From positions 69,710,173-69,774,172 of the forward strand of contig CM037781.1 in NCBI GenBank assembly GCA_021229015.1: DNA of 64,000 nucleotides, written 5' to 3'. The notes under the pieces are model-generated. The model saw nothing but the letters and a program-made list of their open reading frames with translations. It made no database searches and was not told the origin of the DNA. Made by a program: the position numbers and the translations under genes. This document shows positions 25,553 through 36,042 of the stretch, piece by piece. Positions within the stretch are counted from its first letter, which is position 1. The number at the start of each line of letters is the position of its first letter. This DNA comes from Solen grandis. Lineage: Eukaryota; Mollusca; Bivalvia; Adapedonta; Solenidae.

Positions 25553-25889
25553 CTTGGTACTGGGCAAGAGAGAAAAATAGCTTATGAAAATGTAGATCAT
25601 AAAGCGAATAAGCTAATTTCTTGTATCACTATTATAAGGTTTCCTCTACAAATAATACAATAAATGGAAATCAATTCGGTCCCAGTATTTTTGTTAAAGA
25701 AATATTATGATCAATAATACTATAAAACTGAAATTAAGTATCCATATGCCATGTATTTCACTTGAAGCAACAGATATTCACATTACTTTACTGAGAAACA
25801 GATATTTCCTTTTTTCTATTGCTACATGAAGTGTTTAAGCTTACCTTGATTGCTGGTGATCAAATGACGATGAGGACATTAAGTTGATT

Positions 25890-25996
25890 ATCATATATAT
25901 ATACCCACCCGCACAATCCGGAAACGTCTGCACAAATATGACCGGAAGTGATCACTGTAAAAAGCAGGTAACATTATGTCTCTTATTTTACCTAGA
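25890..25996 (-). promoter_or_regulatory. Core and proximal promoter of copy C
   Basis: A TATATATAT run at 25893-25903, CCGGAA boxes at 25918-25923 and 25942-25947, and AACATTATGTCTC followed by TTACCTAGA at 25970-25996. The first box keeps the shared extension CCGGAARCGTCTG. Confidence 0.65.
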
Positions 25997-26254
25997 GCTA
26001 GTTCTTGACTCGATCAAAACTGTATAGACTAAAATGCATTAACACTGTGCATGCATATAAGGATGAAATATAAAGCAAATTAGCGTAAAAAAAATACACT
26101 GGTCTTGATCAATAATATCATCTAATGCTGGGGAGGCATGGTTTATTCGAAATTTATCCACGTCAATGTGAATATTAGTCAGTCGGTATACATACAATCT
26201 AATAAAATGAGAACACAATGTTAAATTTTAATAACTATCATAAAAATCAGCAAA

Positions 26255-26435
26255 GGCGCCGTGGTCCAGTGGTAACGTATCCGATTACGGATCCGAAGTT
26301 TGTGGGTGCGAACCCCGTTGGAGGCAAGAATTGTTCATGACCTTCCCAGGTGCAAAGTACTGGTCCAACCCAGGAACCGAGGGGGATTAGTATAAGTTGT
26401 TTCCCAATCGACGTAAAACAAATAAGTTTAAAATA
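26255..26435 (+). mobile_element. tRNA-derived SINE
   Basis: The head has pol III promoter boxes (GTGGTCCAGTGGTAACG as box A; GGGTGCGAACCCC as box B). A body with CCAACCCAGGAACCGAGG follows, then CAATCGACGTAAAACAAATA and an A-rich end. The acceptor stem does not pair, so it is not a functional tRNA. Confidence 0.7.
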
Positions 26436-26892
26436 AAATCAGCAAACAATATACTCAGAATGTTTATCGAAAATGAAAATTCTCAAACGGACGCCAAAGC
26501 GTACAATTTGTCAGAAAGTCAACGCCGATGGCAGCATCGCTGCAATATTTGGCTTAAATCTAAAATATTTTAAGTACGCCCGAGAAACTCGTGTCATGTC
26601 ATGGTCAGACATAAACAGTTCACATTTTTGTGGGGAGCTAATTTTGGTATGGGCTGGGGATGGTGGAAAAATGCTTGAATTTGTTTAGGTCATGTTCAGT
26701 GTAATGTAATTTCTAGTTTACCACATATTTAGAACACACAACATGCAACACAAAAACAGGCGAAGAAAAAATTAAACAAGCTTGTATTATTTGAAATCAA
26801 TGTTTATCAGCATATGAATTAAGCATATTGGTTAATACTAATGAACGAATGTAGTTTGCAATGCGGCGACCTCATTTAGTACAGAACACGTT

Positions 26893-27245
26893 GTAGCGCC
26901 GTTAAATGTCGCACCGCCGTTAAATGGCGCAACTCACGTTAAATGTCGCTCTGTTGCCGTTAAATGTCGCTCTCACCGTTAAATGTCGCAACACAAGCTC
27001 ACGTTAAATGTCGCACCTCTAACGTTAAATGTCGCAAAAAAACGAGGTCACGTTAAATGTCGCACCATCAACGCTAAATGTCGCACTTCATAATTTACAC
27101 TCTTATATTAAATTTGTTATATTTTTGAACCCACTTTTTCGGGTTGACTTGTTAACCCTCTCTACAGAGGGTTCAAATCCTGGTCGGTGCATTTGGATTC
27201 CACAGTCGCTGAATCAACCCATGTGTCTCTTTTGCATCTAGGGTC
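26893..27245. repeat. Left terminal inverted repeat of the 4.81 kb element
   Basis: The outer ~200 bp has about nine GTTAAATGTCGC or GTTAAATGGCGC motifs separated by 5-15 bp. The inner part includes a tRNA-like 3' half with a perfect box B, GGTTCAAATCC (27170-27180), preceded by GACTTGTTAACCC. Confidence 0.85.
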
Positions 27246-27397
27246 TTATGTATTCTACTTCTTATTTTAAAAGCTTGACATCGTTTTTGTCTAAGTGATT
27301 GACACATCAAAATCAAACCGAAGCAACATACTTACCTCAGAACAATGAACATGTGTTGGTATTTAGAGTTTCCCTTTCATTCAGTTATTAAATATCG

Positions 27398-27470
27398 GTC
27401 TGTTGGCCGGGATGTTTGGAGTCCGTCCCTTAATCGGAAGGTCGTGGATTCGATCCCCGGCCGCGTCATA
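27398..27470 (+). mobile_element. SINE head fragment (tRNA-like)
   Basis: TGTTGGCCGGGATGTTTGGA with box B GGATTCGATCCCCGGCCGCG resembles the head of the SINE at 32733-33036. The body beyond it is not matched. Confidence 0.5.
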
Positions 27471-27705
27471 ACAAGGTTAATTATGGTAATTGGTGTACCC
27501 CACTTTTACTCGGCGATAAATACAGTCAAACTGGTGTACAAGCCATTGGAATATGGAAAAAGTTGACGTTGTTTACAGGTGGCATTTGTTCGGATGGTCA
27601 GTTATCATCATCATCATCATCATCATCATCAACACAGGACCAATAAAATCACTGTCTTTGAATTAGAATAAAAACTTTCGTTATATTATAGAAAGATCAA
27701 CCCAG

Positions 27706-28434
27706 ATTACCTGGGAGGCTCAAGATTCAAGCCTTGCTATTGTCTTTGACACCAAGCATAGCACAGAAGATATAACTGATACGAATTTGATCATCAGCGA
27801 AATAAACTCTCACACTAACAAAACTAACACCATCATCAATGATATTAACCCTGATATTAACGATATTCCCAATGATACTGACGATAATGAATCGAACCAG
27901 AGCAAAGTTAGTTCTTATATCAACGAATCGAATTCGCAGATGACTGATGATAATGAATTATGTAATAACGATGGTGACTCACATGCTAATGTTAGTAGTA
28001 ATCGTTTGTTTGAATTCCACATGAAACAGTTACGTAAAATGATTAATTTAAAAAGAAACCCGAAACATGCTAAGAAAAATCACATAGAACTTCCACCGGA
28101 GATTTGGAGAAAAATAATAAATATTGTATTGAAACAATATCCAATGTCGAGATATTCGCTCAAACGAGTGAATAGATTTTTTGAAGAAGTTGTAAGCAAA
28201 ACACCATCACCGCGTCTATATCTCAACCCTGATCTTTTTCATGATGTGTCCATGTCTCCTATCAGTGTTAGGAAGATTATTAGAATAGCTGGGTGTGGCA
28301 GTGGGTTAGTTCAAGCAATACGAAATTTGATAACAAATTCCTCGTGGGCAAATGCTTGGCTCTTTCTCCGGGTGGCTACACTTTGTGGCTGGTATACCAT
28401 CGAAGGAGTATGGTATAAACGCCATCGACATTAG
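27706..28434 (+). CDS. F-box-like ORF inside the 4.81 kb element
   Basis: An open frame of 242 codons runs from a plausible splice acceptor (TCAACCCAG, ending 27705) to TAG at 28432-28434. There is no ATG near its start, so the N-terminus is probably on an upstream exon I cannot place. The first ~100 residues are Asn/Asp/Ser-rich and probably disordered. A basic stretch (KRNPKHAKKNH) leads into an F-box-like segment encoded at about 28084-28203: IELPPEIWRKIINIVLKQYP, then SRYSLKRVNRFFEEVV. The Trp-rich C-terminus (WANAWLFLRVATLCGWYTIE) is unknown to me. F-box proteins usually bind SKP1 in ubiquitin ligases; here that is inference. It may be element cargo or a host gene fragment. Confidence 0.6.
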   Translation: MTWEAQDSSLAIVFDTKHSTEDITDTNLIISEINSHTNKTNTIINDINPDINDIPNDTDDNESNQSKVSSYINESNSQMTDDNELCNNDGDSHANVSSNRLFEFHMKQLRKMINLKRNPKHAKKNHIELPPEIWRKIINIVLKQYPMSRYSLKRVNRFFEEVVSKTPSPRLYLNPDLFHDVSMSPISVRKIIRIAGCGSGLVQAIRNLITNSSWANAWLFLRVATLCGWYTIEGVWYKRHRH

Positions 28435-28439
28435 TTTAT

Positions 28440-29040
28440 ACACGGCAATGTTTATGTTATCATTAGTTATTATGTAGTCATCATTTTGTTAATATAAAAT
28501 TATAGCCATGTTTATGTTATATTAACTTGATACATGGCCATGTTTATGTTATCATTTAGCATACCATTTATTCGTATAAATGTATAAAGGACACAGAATA
28601 TGTACATGTATATACAACCATGTTGTCTAATTTAAGAAATGTCATCAGTTATTGCTAAACTGATGAGAGCACCGATAAGTTCAATATACGTAGTTCTTAC
28701 ATCAAATATAGAAAATATTAACATACTAGATATAAGTTATATATCTTAAAATTTCGTGAGTGTATTTGAATATGATAATACATACTTAATTTATTTGCTG
28801 TTGATCGCTGATTGGTCAAGTTTTACAATCATTGACAACATATGACGTGCGCAATGGCTTCGTGAATTGGCGTACGAGGACAAGCCGTGACCTGATGTTC
28901 ATTTATTACTTGGTTCAATACACATTCTATGCATCCAGCCGAAATGTTTTTTGTTATAGATAGAGAAAGAAAAATGATATTTATGTAAAAAAAAAAAATT
29001 TAAAGATAGATTTGGATATATAATATTGATAAATAGATAA
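28440..29040. other. No gene seen
   Basis: Downstream of the F-box-like ORF. The phrase 'CATGTTTATGTTATC' recurs three times (28445-28555), possibly a short local repeat. Otherwise unremarkable AT-rich DNA. Confidence 0.4.
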
Positions 29041-29335
29041 GAGAGATTAGAAAGATAGTTATCTTACATTGCGAATTGCCGCCTGAACTAATCCATTGGT
29101 TAGATAGATTAGATAGAAAAAAACCAGATTAGATATTTTAGATAGATAAGATATATCTTGATAGATAAGTTGGATTTGTTATCTTAGATATATAAGATAT
29201 ATCTAGATAGATAGTGGATATTCTAGATAGATAATATATTTTAGAAAGGTAAAATATATCAAGATAGATTAGATAGATAAGATTGATTAGATCGATAAGA
29301 TAGATTAGATAGATAATACTGATTAGATAGTTATT
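29040..29335. repeat. GATA/AGATT-type degenerate simple repeat
   Basis: Imperfect tandem of GATAGATTAGATAGATAAG-like units. Confidence 0.85.
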
Positions 29336-29698
29336 GTTTTACCTTTTTAACCAGTTTTCATTTCCTTTTTGAAGGTCTATCAAGAGTATAGGTAAACATT
29401 GTTTTAAAAATCATATTTTCTGCTGACATTATATTAAATCAGTATTTAATTAAATGAACAATAATTGGGTATCGAGCCAGTTCGCCATATACCACCGCAT
29501 TGATTTTTTTGTTTTTGTTTATTAATTTTTAATTATTAACATTTTGTTTTTTGTAAAGCTTACTTATTGCAAATGTACGATATTCATTTTGGTTGCCTGA
29601 TTTTCACGTTTGTTTATGTAGAAACATGGGGTTATATGATTATATTTTGAGTCAGAATAGAAAAATAAAAGTTTAGTACTACACTTGTTGTTGATAAC

Positions 29699-29726
29699 GT
29701 GTGTGTGTGTGTGTGTGTGTGTGTGC
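29699..29726. repeat. (GT)n microsatellite
   Basis: Uninterrupted GT dinucleotide run. Confidence 0.95.
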
Positions 29727-29857
29727 CGATTTTCGCAGCTAAATTCGTGTTCAGGGCAGTTAGCTTGCCTTCTTTATTGACTATTATCAATGAATAGGAC
29801 AATTCATGATATGACACCTATTCACATTATAATGGCACTGGGCAATCACATTTTAGT

Positions 29858-29970
29858 GTTGAGCGCTAAATCAATACCATTTTAAAGAATTTGGTATGCT
29901 GCGGCCAGTGATCGAACCTCCGACCTCGCGAGTACAGGACGGATGTTCTAACCATGAGGTCGCCGTAACG
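29858..29970 (-). mobile_element. SINE fragment (head and adjacent body)
   Basis: On the minus strand it shows a tRNA-like head with box B GAGGTTCGATCACTGGCCGC, followed by GGTATT and AGCGCTCAAC. The same arrangement is seen in the SINE at 32733-33036. Confidence 0.6.
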
Positions 29971-30315
29971 GAACTCAATACATAATAAATATATTTCACA
30001 AATTACTCACGTGACCTTAAACAAAACTCACTCCGACTCACTCTCTCATCTACTACATCATTCCCACTTCTATCTTCACCAACAGTTTCGCGTACTAGTA
30101 AGTGATCAAACTTAATGCCTTGGTCATGAATGATATTAAAATAATATGGAGAATGGATATTCACTGATATCTCTATTATGAACATATTAACTCAAATCGA
30201 CATCAAAAGTTTTCTCGTTAGCTCCTCACTGATATCACTATTTAAAACATAATTCTTTAATGATTTTTTTTTATATTCTATATGAAAACTTATCAACATC
30301 GATCGCATATGGTAT

Positions 30316-30317
<2 letters not shown>

Positions 30318-30347
<30 letters not shown>
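30318..30347. repeat. (CA)n microsatellite
   Basis: Uninterrupted CA run. The flanking 29970-31380 is AT-rich with no gene seen. Confidence 0.95.
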
Positions 30348-30349
<2 letters not shown>

Positions 30350-31383
30350 TGATATAGTTGTCAGTATAAAGCTACAATATATTGCTTTTGTTCGCGAAAT
30401 AAAAAATATCCCTGTCCCATAATATATTCCTAGAAAAAAACTAGAAATATTGTAGGATACGGTATATTCAATTCAAGTGTCATATATTGCTCTCCCTCTT
30501 ATGCCTAACGAAACGAAATTTAGAGAAAAGAAGAAGAAAAAGAAATTACCAAATATGTATACATAATTATATATGCATAACTCTACAACTACTAGTTGTG
30601 ATATGATTATACAACAGCATACACAGAAGTTACATCAACAATTCGCATCTTAATAGAGTTGCTTTTGTCATATATTTTGCAAGATTCGATTTTGATTTCC
30701 TATTCGAACAGTTCAGTAATCCAACTAACTTGGTAATACTTGGGTATTTTTAATGATTCTGTTTTATAAATGCTCTACGTATTTTTTACATTTGTCGCAT
30801 ATTAATATATTAAAATTATACTAGTCCTCTATATCTTTTCTATTACACAAAACACATTTTCTCTCTTTTCTCATACATAAAACCATAATTTTCTAATATA
30901 GATGTAACAGAATATACCCAGTTTTAACCCCTTGTTACAACTTTCTAATGCATCTTCATATACAGCTTATTATCAATACCGACGCACACACAATACGAGC
31001 GATAAATACCTCAAAGAAAGCGACACTTTTATTTAATTTACGGTCGCTTAAACAAACTACGATGCATAACTAATTAAGAAAAAGTAAAAGATAGCTTTTT
31101 GCTTTTGATACATCTCGAAAAAAATACAAATGGTACGTAGGCAGGCATAACATCTTAAAACAAGTTAATCATAACTTATACAAGGATTTTCTGTCTATTT
31201 TACATTAAAGATACCTATATCGTTATGATGAACATGTTTAGTGAAAATTAAAAAAAAATCTGACTTAAAATCAAACGAATGTAACAAACATAGTCGGAAG
31301 AAAGGGCGTTAAAATATACACAAAATGTTTAGGGAATGGAATTTGGTCCGTCAGGTAAATAGAAACAAACATGTTTTAAACGC

Positions 31384-31702
31384 CATGAAGATGCGAAAAG
31401 ACACATTGGTTGAATTAGCAACCATAGAAGTCATATTCCCATTCGGGATTCGAACCCTATGCAAAGAAGGTTAACAAGTCGATCCGCCAATGACGGTCCA
31501 AATTTATAACATAAATTTTACATTAGAGTGTATATAGAAATGTGCGACATTTGTTTTTAACGGACCTTTTTTTTAGAGGTGCGACATTTAACGTGAGCTT
31601 GTTTTGCGACATTTAACGGTGAGAGCGACATTTAACGGCAACAGAGCGACATTTAACGTGAGTTGCGCCATTTAACGGCGGTGCGACATTTAACGGCGTT
31701 AC
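31384..31702. repeat. Right terminal inverted repeat of the 4.81 kb element
   Basis: Inverse of 26893-27245: GCGACATTTAAC motifs outside, tRNA-like segment inside (box B GGTTCGAATCC on the minus strand, near 31458). It has about two fewer motifs than the left end. Confidence 0.85.
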
Positions 31703-31770
31703 ACACGTTCTTACATGAATATTGCAATTAAGCTAGTAGGTTTGATTTTGTAGCTTTGAGTTTTCTTTTT

Positions 31771-31771
<1 letters not shown>

Positions 31772-31821
<50 letters not shown>
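31772..31821. repeat. Poly(T) run of 50
   Basis: Homopolymer of 50 T. It may be the A-tail of a minus-strand retrocopy, but no body is recognisable next to it. Confidence 0.9.
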
Positions 31822-31825
<4 letters not shown>

Positions 31826-32171
31826 ATTTAAATTACTCAAGATGTATATCAGTCCGAGATGCAGTTTGATGCTGTTGTTTTTTTAAAAATTAGCAAATAA
31901 ATTTCTGTGTCATTTGTTCAAAAAGTCACATTGAAGTGTATCTGTCAGTCTGGAATTAAAGTGTTTTAAGTGAGCCCATGTTTTATGTGAGTATGTATCA
32001 ATGAAAGTATTAGATCGAATCTTAATAGGTAAATTTGAAATAAAGGATTCTGAACTTTCATCCAAAAAAAAGTTATCGCTTTATCTTGATTATACTCAAC
32101 GTATATATTACCAGTATTTGGGAATTATTTACTGGATAGATTGATGAATTGTATGGAAGAAAACGTCTCAA

Positions 32172-32172
<1 letters not shown>

Positions 32173-32204
<32 letters not shown>
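32173..32204. repeat. (CT)n microsatellite
   Basis: Uninterrupted CT run within otherwise unassigned sequence (31822-32720). Confidence 0.95.
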
Positions 32205-32207
<3 letters not shown>

Positions 32208-32732
32208 CAAACATTAATCTTAGTAAATGTTTGGGATATTATAAGCCATAAAACTAGATTATATTCCCTTTCAGCAAATCTCTTATACATCGACAGCATA
32301 CCAATTGACGCGCCGAGCAAAACTTTCTTTTCGCAAAACATGTATAACCATTTAAATCCATATTATAACAAAGGGGTCTGTTCTTTGTGTCTTGAACACA
32401 ACTCAAATTGTATTCATTGATATTTGAAACAAATTACATATGGAAAAAAACTCTTTTATAATAGCAATGTTCAATATCTTTGTCGTCAGTTCCTATCTGG
32501 CTCGTTAAAAGTCGATGCCAGAATTTATCTCGTATTGAATTAAGTCCGCTTGGTGTATAGATGTATAGATAGGACACACACTGATCACTCTCAGGCCGTT
32601 AGGGAACACAATGCCATTAAATGATATAAATCGTAAAAAATGGACACAAATCGCTATATAACGGAGTTCGGTAAGTGACATGGTGAAATTCGTGTGTCGC
32701 TTTATGAAGGCGAAGCATGATAATCGTAAATG

Positions 32733-33036
32733 TTTGTTTGTTTGTTTGTTTGTTGTATTTAACGTCCCACCGACAGTTTTTCAGTCATTTGGAGACGATG
32801 TTTATTTAATTGAGGCAAATATAGTGCTGCCACATTGCAGTATCACGCCGTAGACATGTGGCATGACATGTGACATTATCCTGACATCGGGCCAACCAGT
32901 CCCGGAGCTACCTTTATATGTTGAGCGCCTAGCAAGGGGGCTATAACGACTTTGGTATGTCGCGGCCGGGGATCGAACCCACGACCTCACGATTCCGGGG
33001 CGGACGCTCTGACCACTCGGCCACTGATACCGATAC
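32733..33036 (-). mobile_element. Full-length tRNA-derived SINE with 11-bp target duplication
   Basis: AATCGTAAATG occurs on both sides (32722-32732, 33037-33047). On the minus strand the head has box A (GTGGCCGAGTGGTCAGAGC) and box B (GGGTTCGATCCCCGGCC). The body follows, and the 3' end reads TGTCGGTGGGACGTTAAAT before a (CAAA)n tail. Truncated relatives lie at 51447-51592, 29858-29970 and 46595-46660. Confidence 0.9.
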
Positions 33037-33054
33037 AATCGTAAATGACGCACG

Positions 33055-33810
33055 GCATTTTTGTAAACAACACACGATAATATGATACGACACATGACAA
33101 CACGACACGACACTCGCCATTATAGTGCACAACTGTCGAGTGTCTACCGGTGGTTATACGGTGGTCGAGTAATGATTAATAAGCGCACCATTAAAAACAG
33201 AGAATTAGTAAAAAGAAATCGACTGTAACAGAAACTAATAACTAACTCACCGGAAGACACACGGTATTTGTGTGCTATAATGTTGAATGTCGTGTCACAC
33301 TAAAGTGTATTGTGTCGCATTGTCGTGCGTCGCGATTAAACTGTAACAAAACAAACAACAACACCACGACATTTTCGCATTGTCGTGTCGCATTGTCGTG
33401 CGTCGCGATTAAACTGTAACACAACAAACAACAACACCACCACATTTTCGCATTGTCGTGTCGCATTGTCGTATGTCGCGATTAAACTGTAACACAACAA
33501 ACAACAACACCACGACATTTTCGCATTGTCGTGTCGCATTGTCGTATGTCGCGTCGCATTGCCGTGTGGCGTTTACATTTGTCGTTCGTTTACCTTTCCA
33601 CGCGCCGTATGTTTCTAACAAACCGACAATTGTAAATTACACAAGACAATGCGACGCGAAGCACGACATTTTGAAACGATGATCGACATTTATTGTGATA
33701 TTTCGTTAAAAAATGATAGTAAAAACAACAACAACACGATATTAGCGCGCTATAATGTCGATTGTTATTTGCAATTGTCGTGCGTCGCCTCCATAAAGCG
33801 ACACAAGACA
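33055..33810. repeat. GTCGCATTGTCGT motif cluster with 73-bp tandem
   Basis: Three units with a 73-bp period (GCGATTAAACTGTAACA at about 33332, 33405 and 33478) each carry two or more CGCATTGTCGTGTCG motifs. The same motif appears in inverse orientation at 33079-33118 and in isolated copies to 33800. The overlapping open frames on both strands are products of the repeat. Confidence 0.8.
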
Positions 33811-33859
33811 TTCAAAGTGGCACTTCCGTACTATATAGACATACACTCGTGATACATAG

Positions 33860-36019
33860 TGTTAACATGCATAGCGAGTTGTAACCCAACTCCGTACAAG
33901 ACCCCTCTGTGTGGTAGTTGAGTAATAACGTAATCATTATACGCGTACAGTTGAATGACACTCAAACTTTTCAACTATTTAAAATATAAACTGATATTGA
34001 ATTTTTAGTAATGATTACGAAATGTATCTTGTAAATACGAATTAAAAAAAGACTATAACATAGCTACATCAGAGGAGTGATTTTCCGCATATTATTCGAG
34101 AGAGAAAACGTCGAAAACACCCGCGGACTTTAGCTCACGTATTGCATTATTTGAATATTTACACATTCTCCATGAAACCTCAATACTACAATGTAGTTTC
34201 CGAGCATTTCACATTTCCCCCATGGATCTCTTATTATCTCTTATTATCGCAAGTTAACTATATTAAGTAAAAATGAAATATTGTTGCCTAAAAACAATCA
34301 ATATTCCATAAATATAAGACCAACCGGTAACCCATAGCAAATACATCTGTATACGAAATTTTAATTCATTTCTACATAAAATGAACAAAGTAAAGGAAAT
34401 ACATTTCTTTCAATGACACCATTTGACACTTAAGGGACACCGTACTTTAGCAACCACATATCCACGTATACATGGAATTCCTCACAATCAAGTGACCTAT
34501 GCAAATGAGTTTCCACCGAATGCATTACAAAAAAAAACACAGTAAAATGTGGCGATAAAAAATACTAACGTGGCATTTATGGAGACATAATGCATGTGGC
34601 ACGGTTTAAATATTGAAGAAGTTATACTTTTTTGTGAGTATATATTGGATTCCTTAAATGTAGCGTAAGTTAATTCACTTTTTATAACTTCTGTTATTTA
34701 ACACATTATTTTGAATTGCGAAAGAGCGTCTCGCAAAGTAATAGGAAAAGCCGTGGCAAAAAATCTTGCGAAAATGATTAATGGATTTTCTTTTGTCAAA
34801 CTTATCTTAAATATATTCAAATAGCCGTAATTAATTTTATGTATGTTGAAAAATGACCTGTATCATCCGAAACAAACATACTATGAACAGTATTCTCCTT
34901 TTATATTAAAGGAAACGCGGTCTTGTTTTAAAGCAGCTCGTTAACAGATGGTCATTGACTTAGAATTTGATTTTTAGCTATCTAAAGGCATCTAGCGTCT
35001 ATTTATACCCACCAACAGGTGCGTTGTCACCTAATGTAACATTCCGTGATTACGTGAAAATGGTTTCACCATTATAGGCAAAAGTGTTACGAACGATTTT
35101 GAACCTTTAATTAGAATTATAAAATCTATAATTAGAAATTCTAATTTCGTGTGCCGTCACAGGGCTGATCACAATCGCTCTTCGCACATGAGCTACCCGT
35201 TACTGGTGAATACGTCAAGTTGCGGAACGTGACACGTGGTGCTGCAAGCACCTGTTTCGAGGGTACCGTATTCTATATTTAACCGATTTCCCCGTGGGCG
35301 TTTACGAGAAAAGCGTTCACCCGACACTTGCCGAGTTTATTTGTGAAGAATTTTTTTTTACAAACATTAACAAGGGAGAGTAGATTTTTTATATATATAT
35401 ATCTACCTATCATCTGTGAACGAGCTGCTTTAACATGATCTTAAATAATACAAATATATGCTAAAACTTCACATGTGATCATATAATATTCATATTTTTG
35501 TGCTTCAAATTTGGCGTTTGTATTAAAGATGCACTTTTTTTTCAAAGCAAGCATTCTATAGCCAATTCCGATAAAAGAACAAAGCAGTGTCTTAACAAAA
35601 AGCGGAAATGAATGATTTCAACATTTCGCCATTATCATAATTTAATTCTTCTTTTAGAATCAGAGATTCATGTCATCTTTCCAACGAACGATATATTTCT
35701 TATTTTCAAAGACCTTAAAAATCTGAGTAAAAACATTTAGAGTTAATTGGGACCCACCGAGAAAGTCTGGAAGTTCCTGTAACTACTACTTTCTTCACCA
35801 ATGGAGTAGCTGTATTTTGTAACAATGTTAGAAATGTGTGCAGACAGGCGGTGCTCTTTGTTATTCGACCAAACTAAGAAATTGTTTTCTTAACACGTGC
35901 TAGTAGACCATAACTTGATAGATTAATTTCTGTTATAATAGTTAAAACCTTCACCATTTCTACTGTATTTATGCAATAATTGCGTTAACATATTCACAAG
36001 ATACCACGTTATGTTTCAG
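33860..36019. other. Upstream region of the GPCR gene, nothing specific seen
   Basis: No coding motif. A splice acceptor (ATGTTTCAG, ending 36019) precedes the GPCR exon, so an upstream non-coding exon and promoter are expected here or further left, but I cannot place them. Confidence 0.45.
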
Positions 36020-36042
36020 GTCTGGTTTCAACAACACTAAAT

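Larger units (their letters stand above)
21957..26080. repeat. Tandem duplication unit 3 (diverged; carries gene copy C)
   Basis: Homology to units 1 and 2 starts at CTTCGTCCTTGAATATATAT and continues through the gene's promoter, fading near 26000. It is clearly more diverged than units 1 and 2 are from each other. The minisatellite is absent, with CA-rich simple repeat in its place, and a 249-bp inverted-ended insertion is present. Confidence 0.85.
26893..31702. mobile_element. 4.81 kb element with GTTAAATGTCGC inverted ends and F-box-like ORF
   Basis: The two ends are inverted copies extending inward about 350 (left) and 320 (right) bp. ACACGTT directly flanks both (26886-26892, 31703-31709), a 7-bp target duplication with termini GTA...TAC; an alternative reading is 5 bp with TGTA...TACA. 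The interior holds an F-box-like ORF, SINE fragments and GATA-type repeats. I recognise no transposase, integrase or polymerase, so the superfamily is open. Confidence 0.8.

Noticed and set aside
26255..26330. Functional tRNA gene
   Set aside because: Boxes A and B are present but the acceptor stem does not pair and a SINE body follows. The same holds for the tRNA-like heads at 27398, 32960, 45600 and 58005.
26473..26688. 71-codon frame after the SINE
   Set aside because: Similar in length to the microprotein family but unrelated in sequence, with no signal peptide and no splice or promoter signals.
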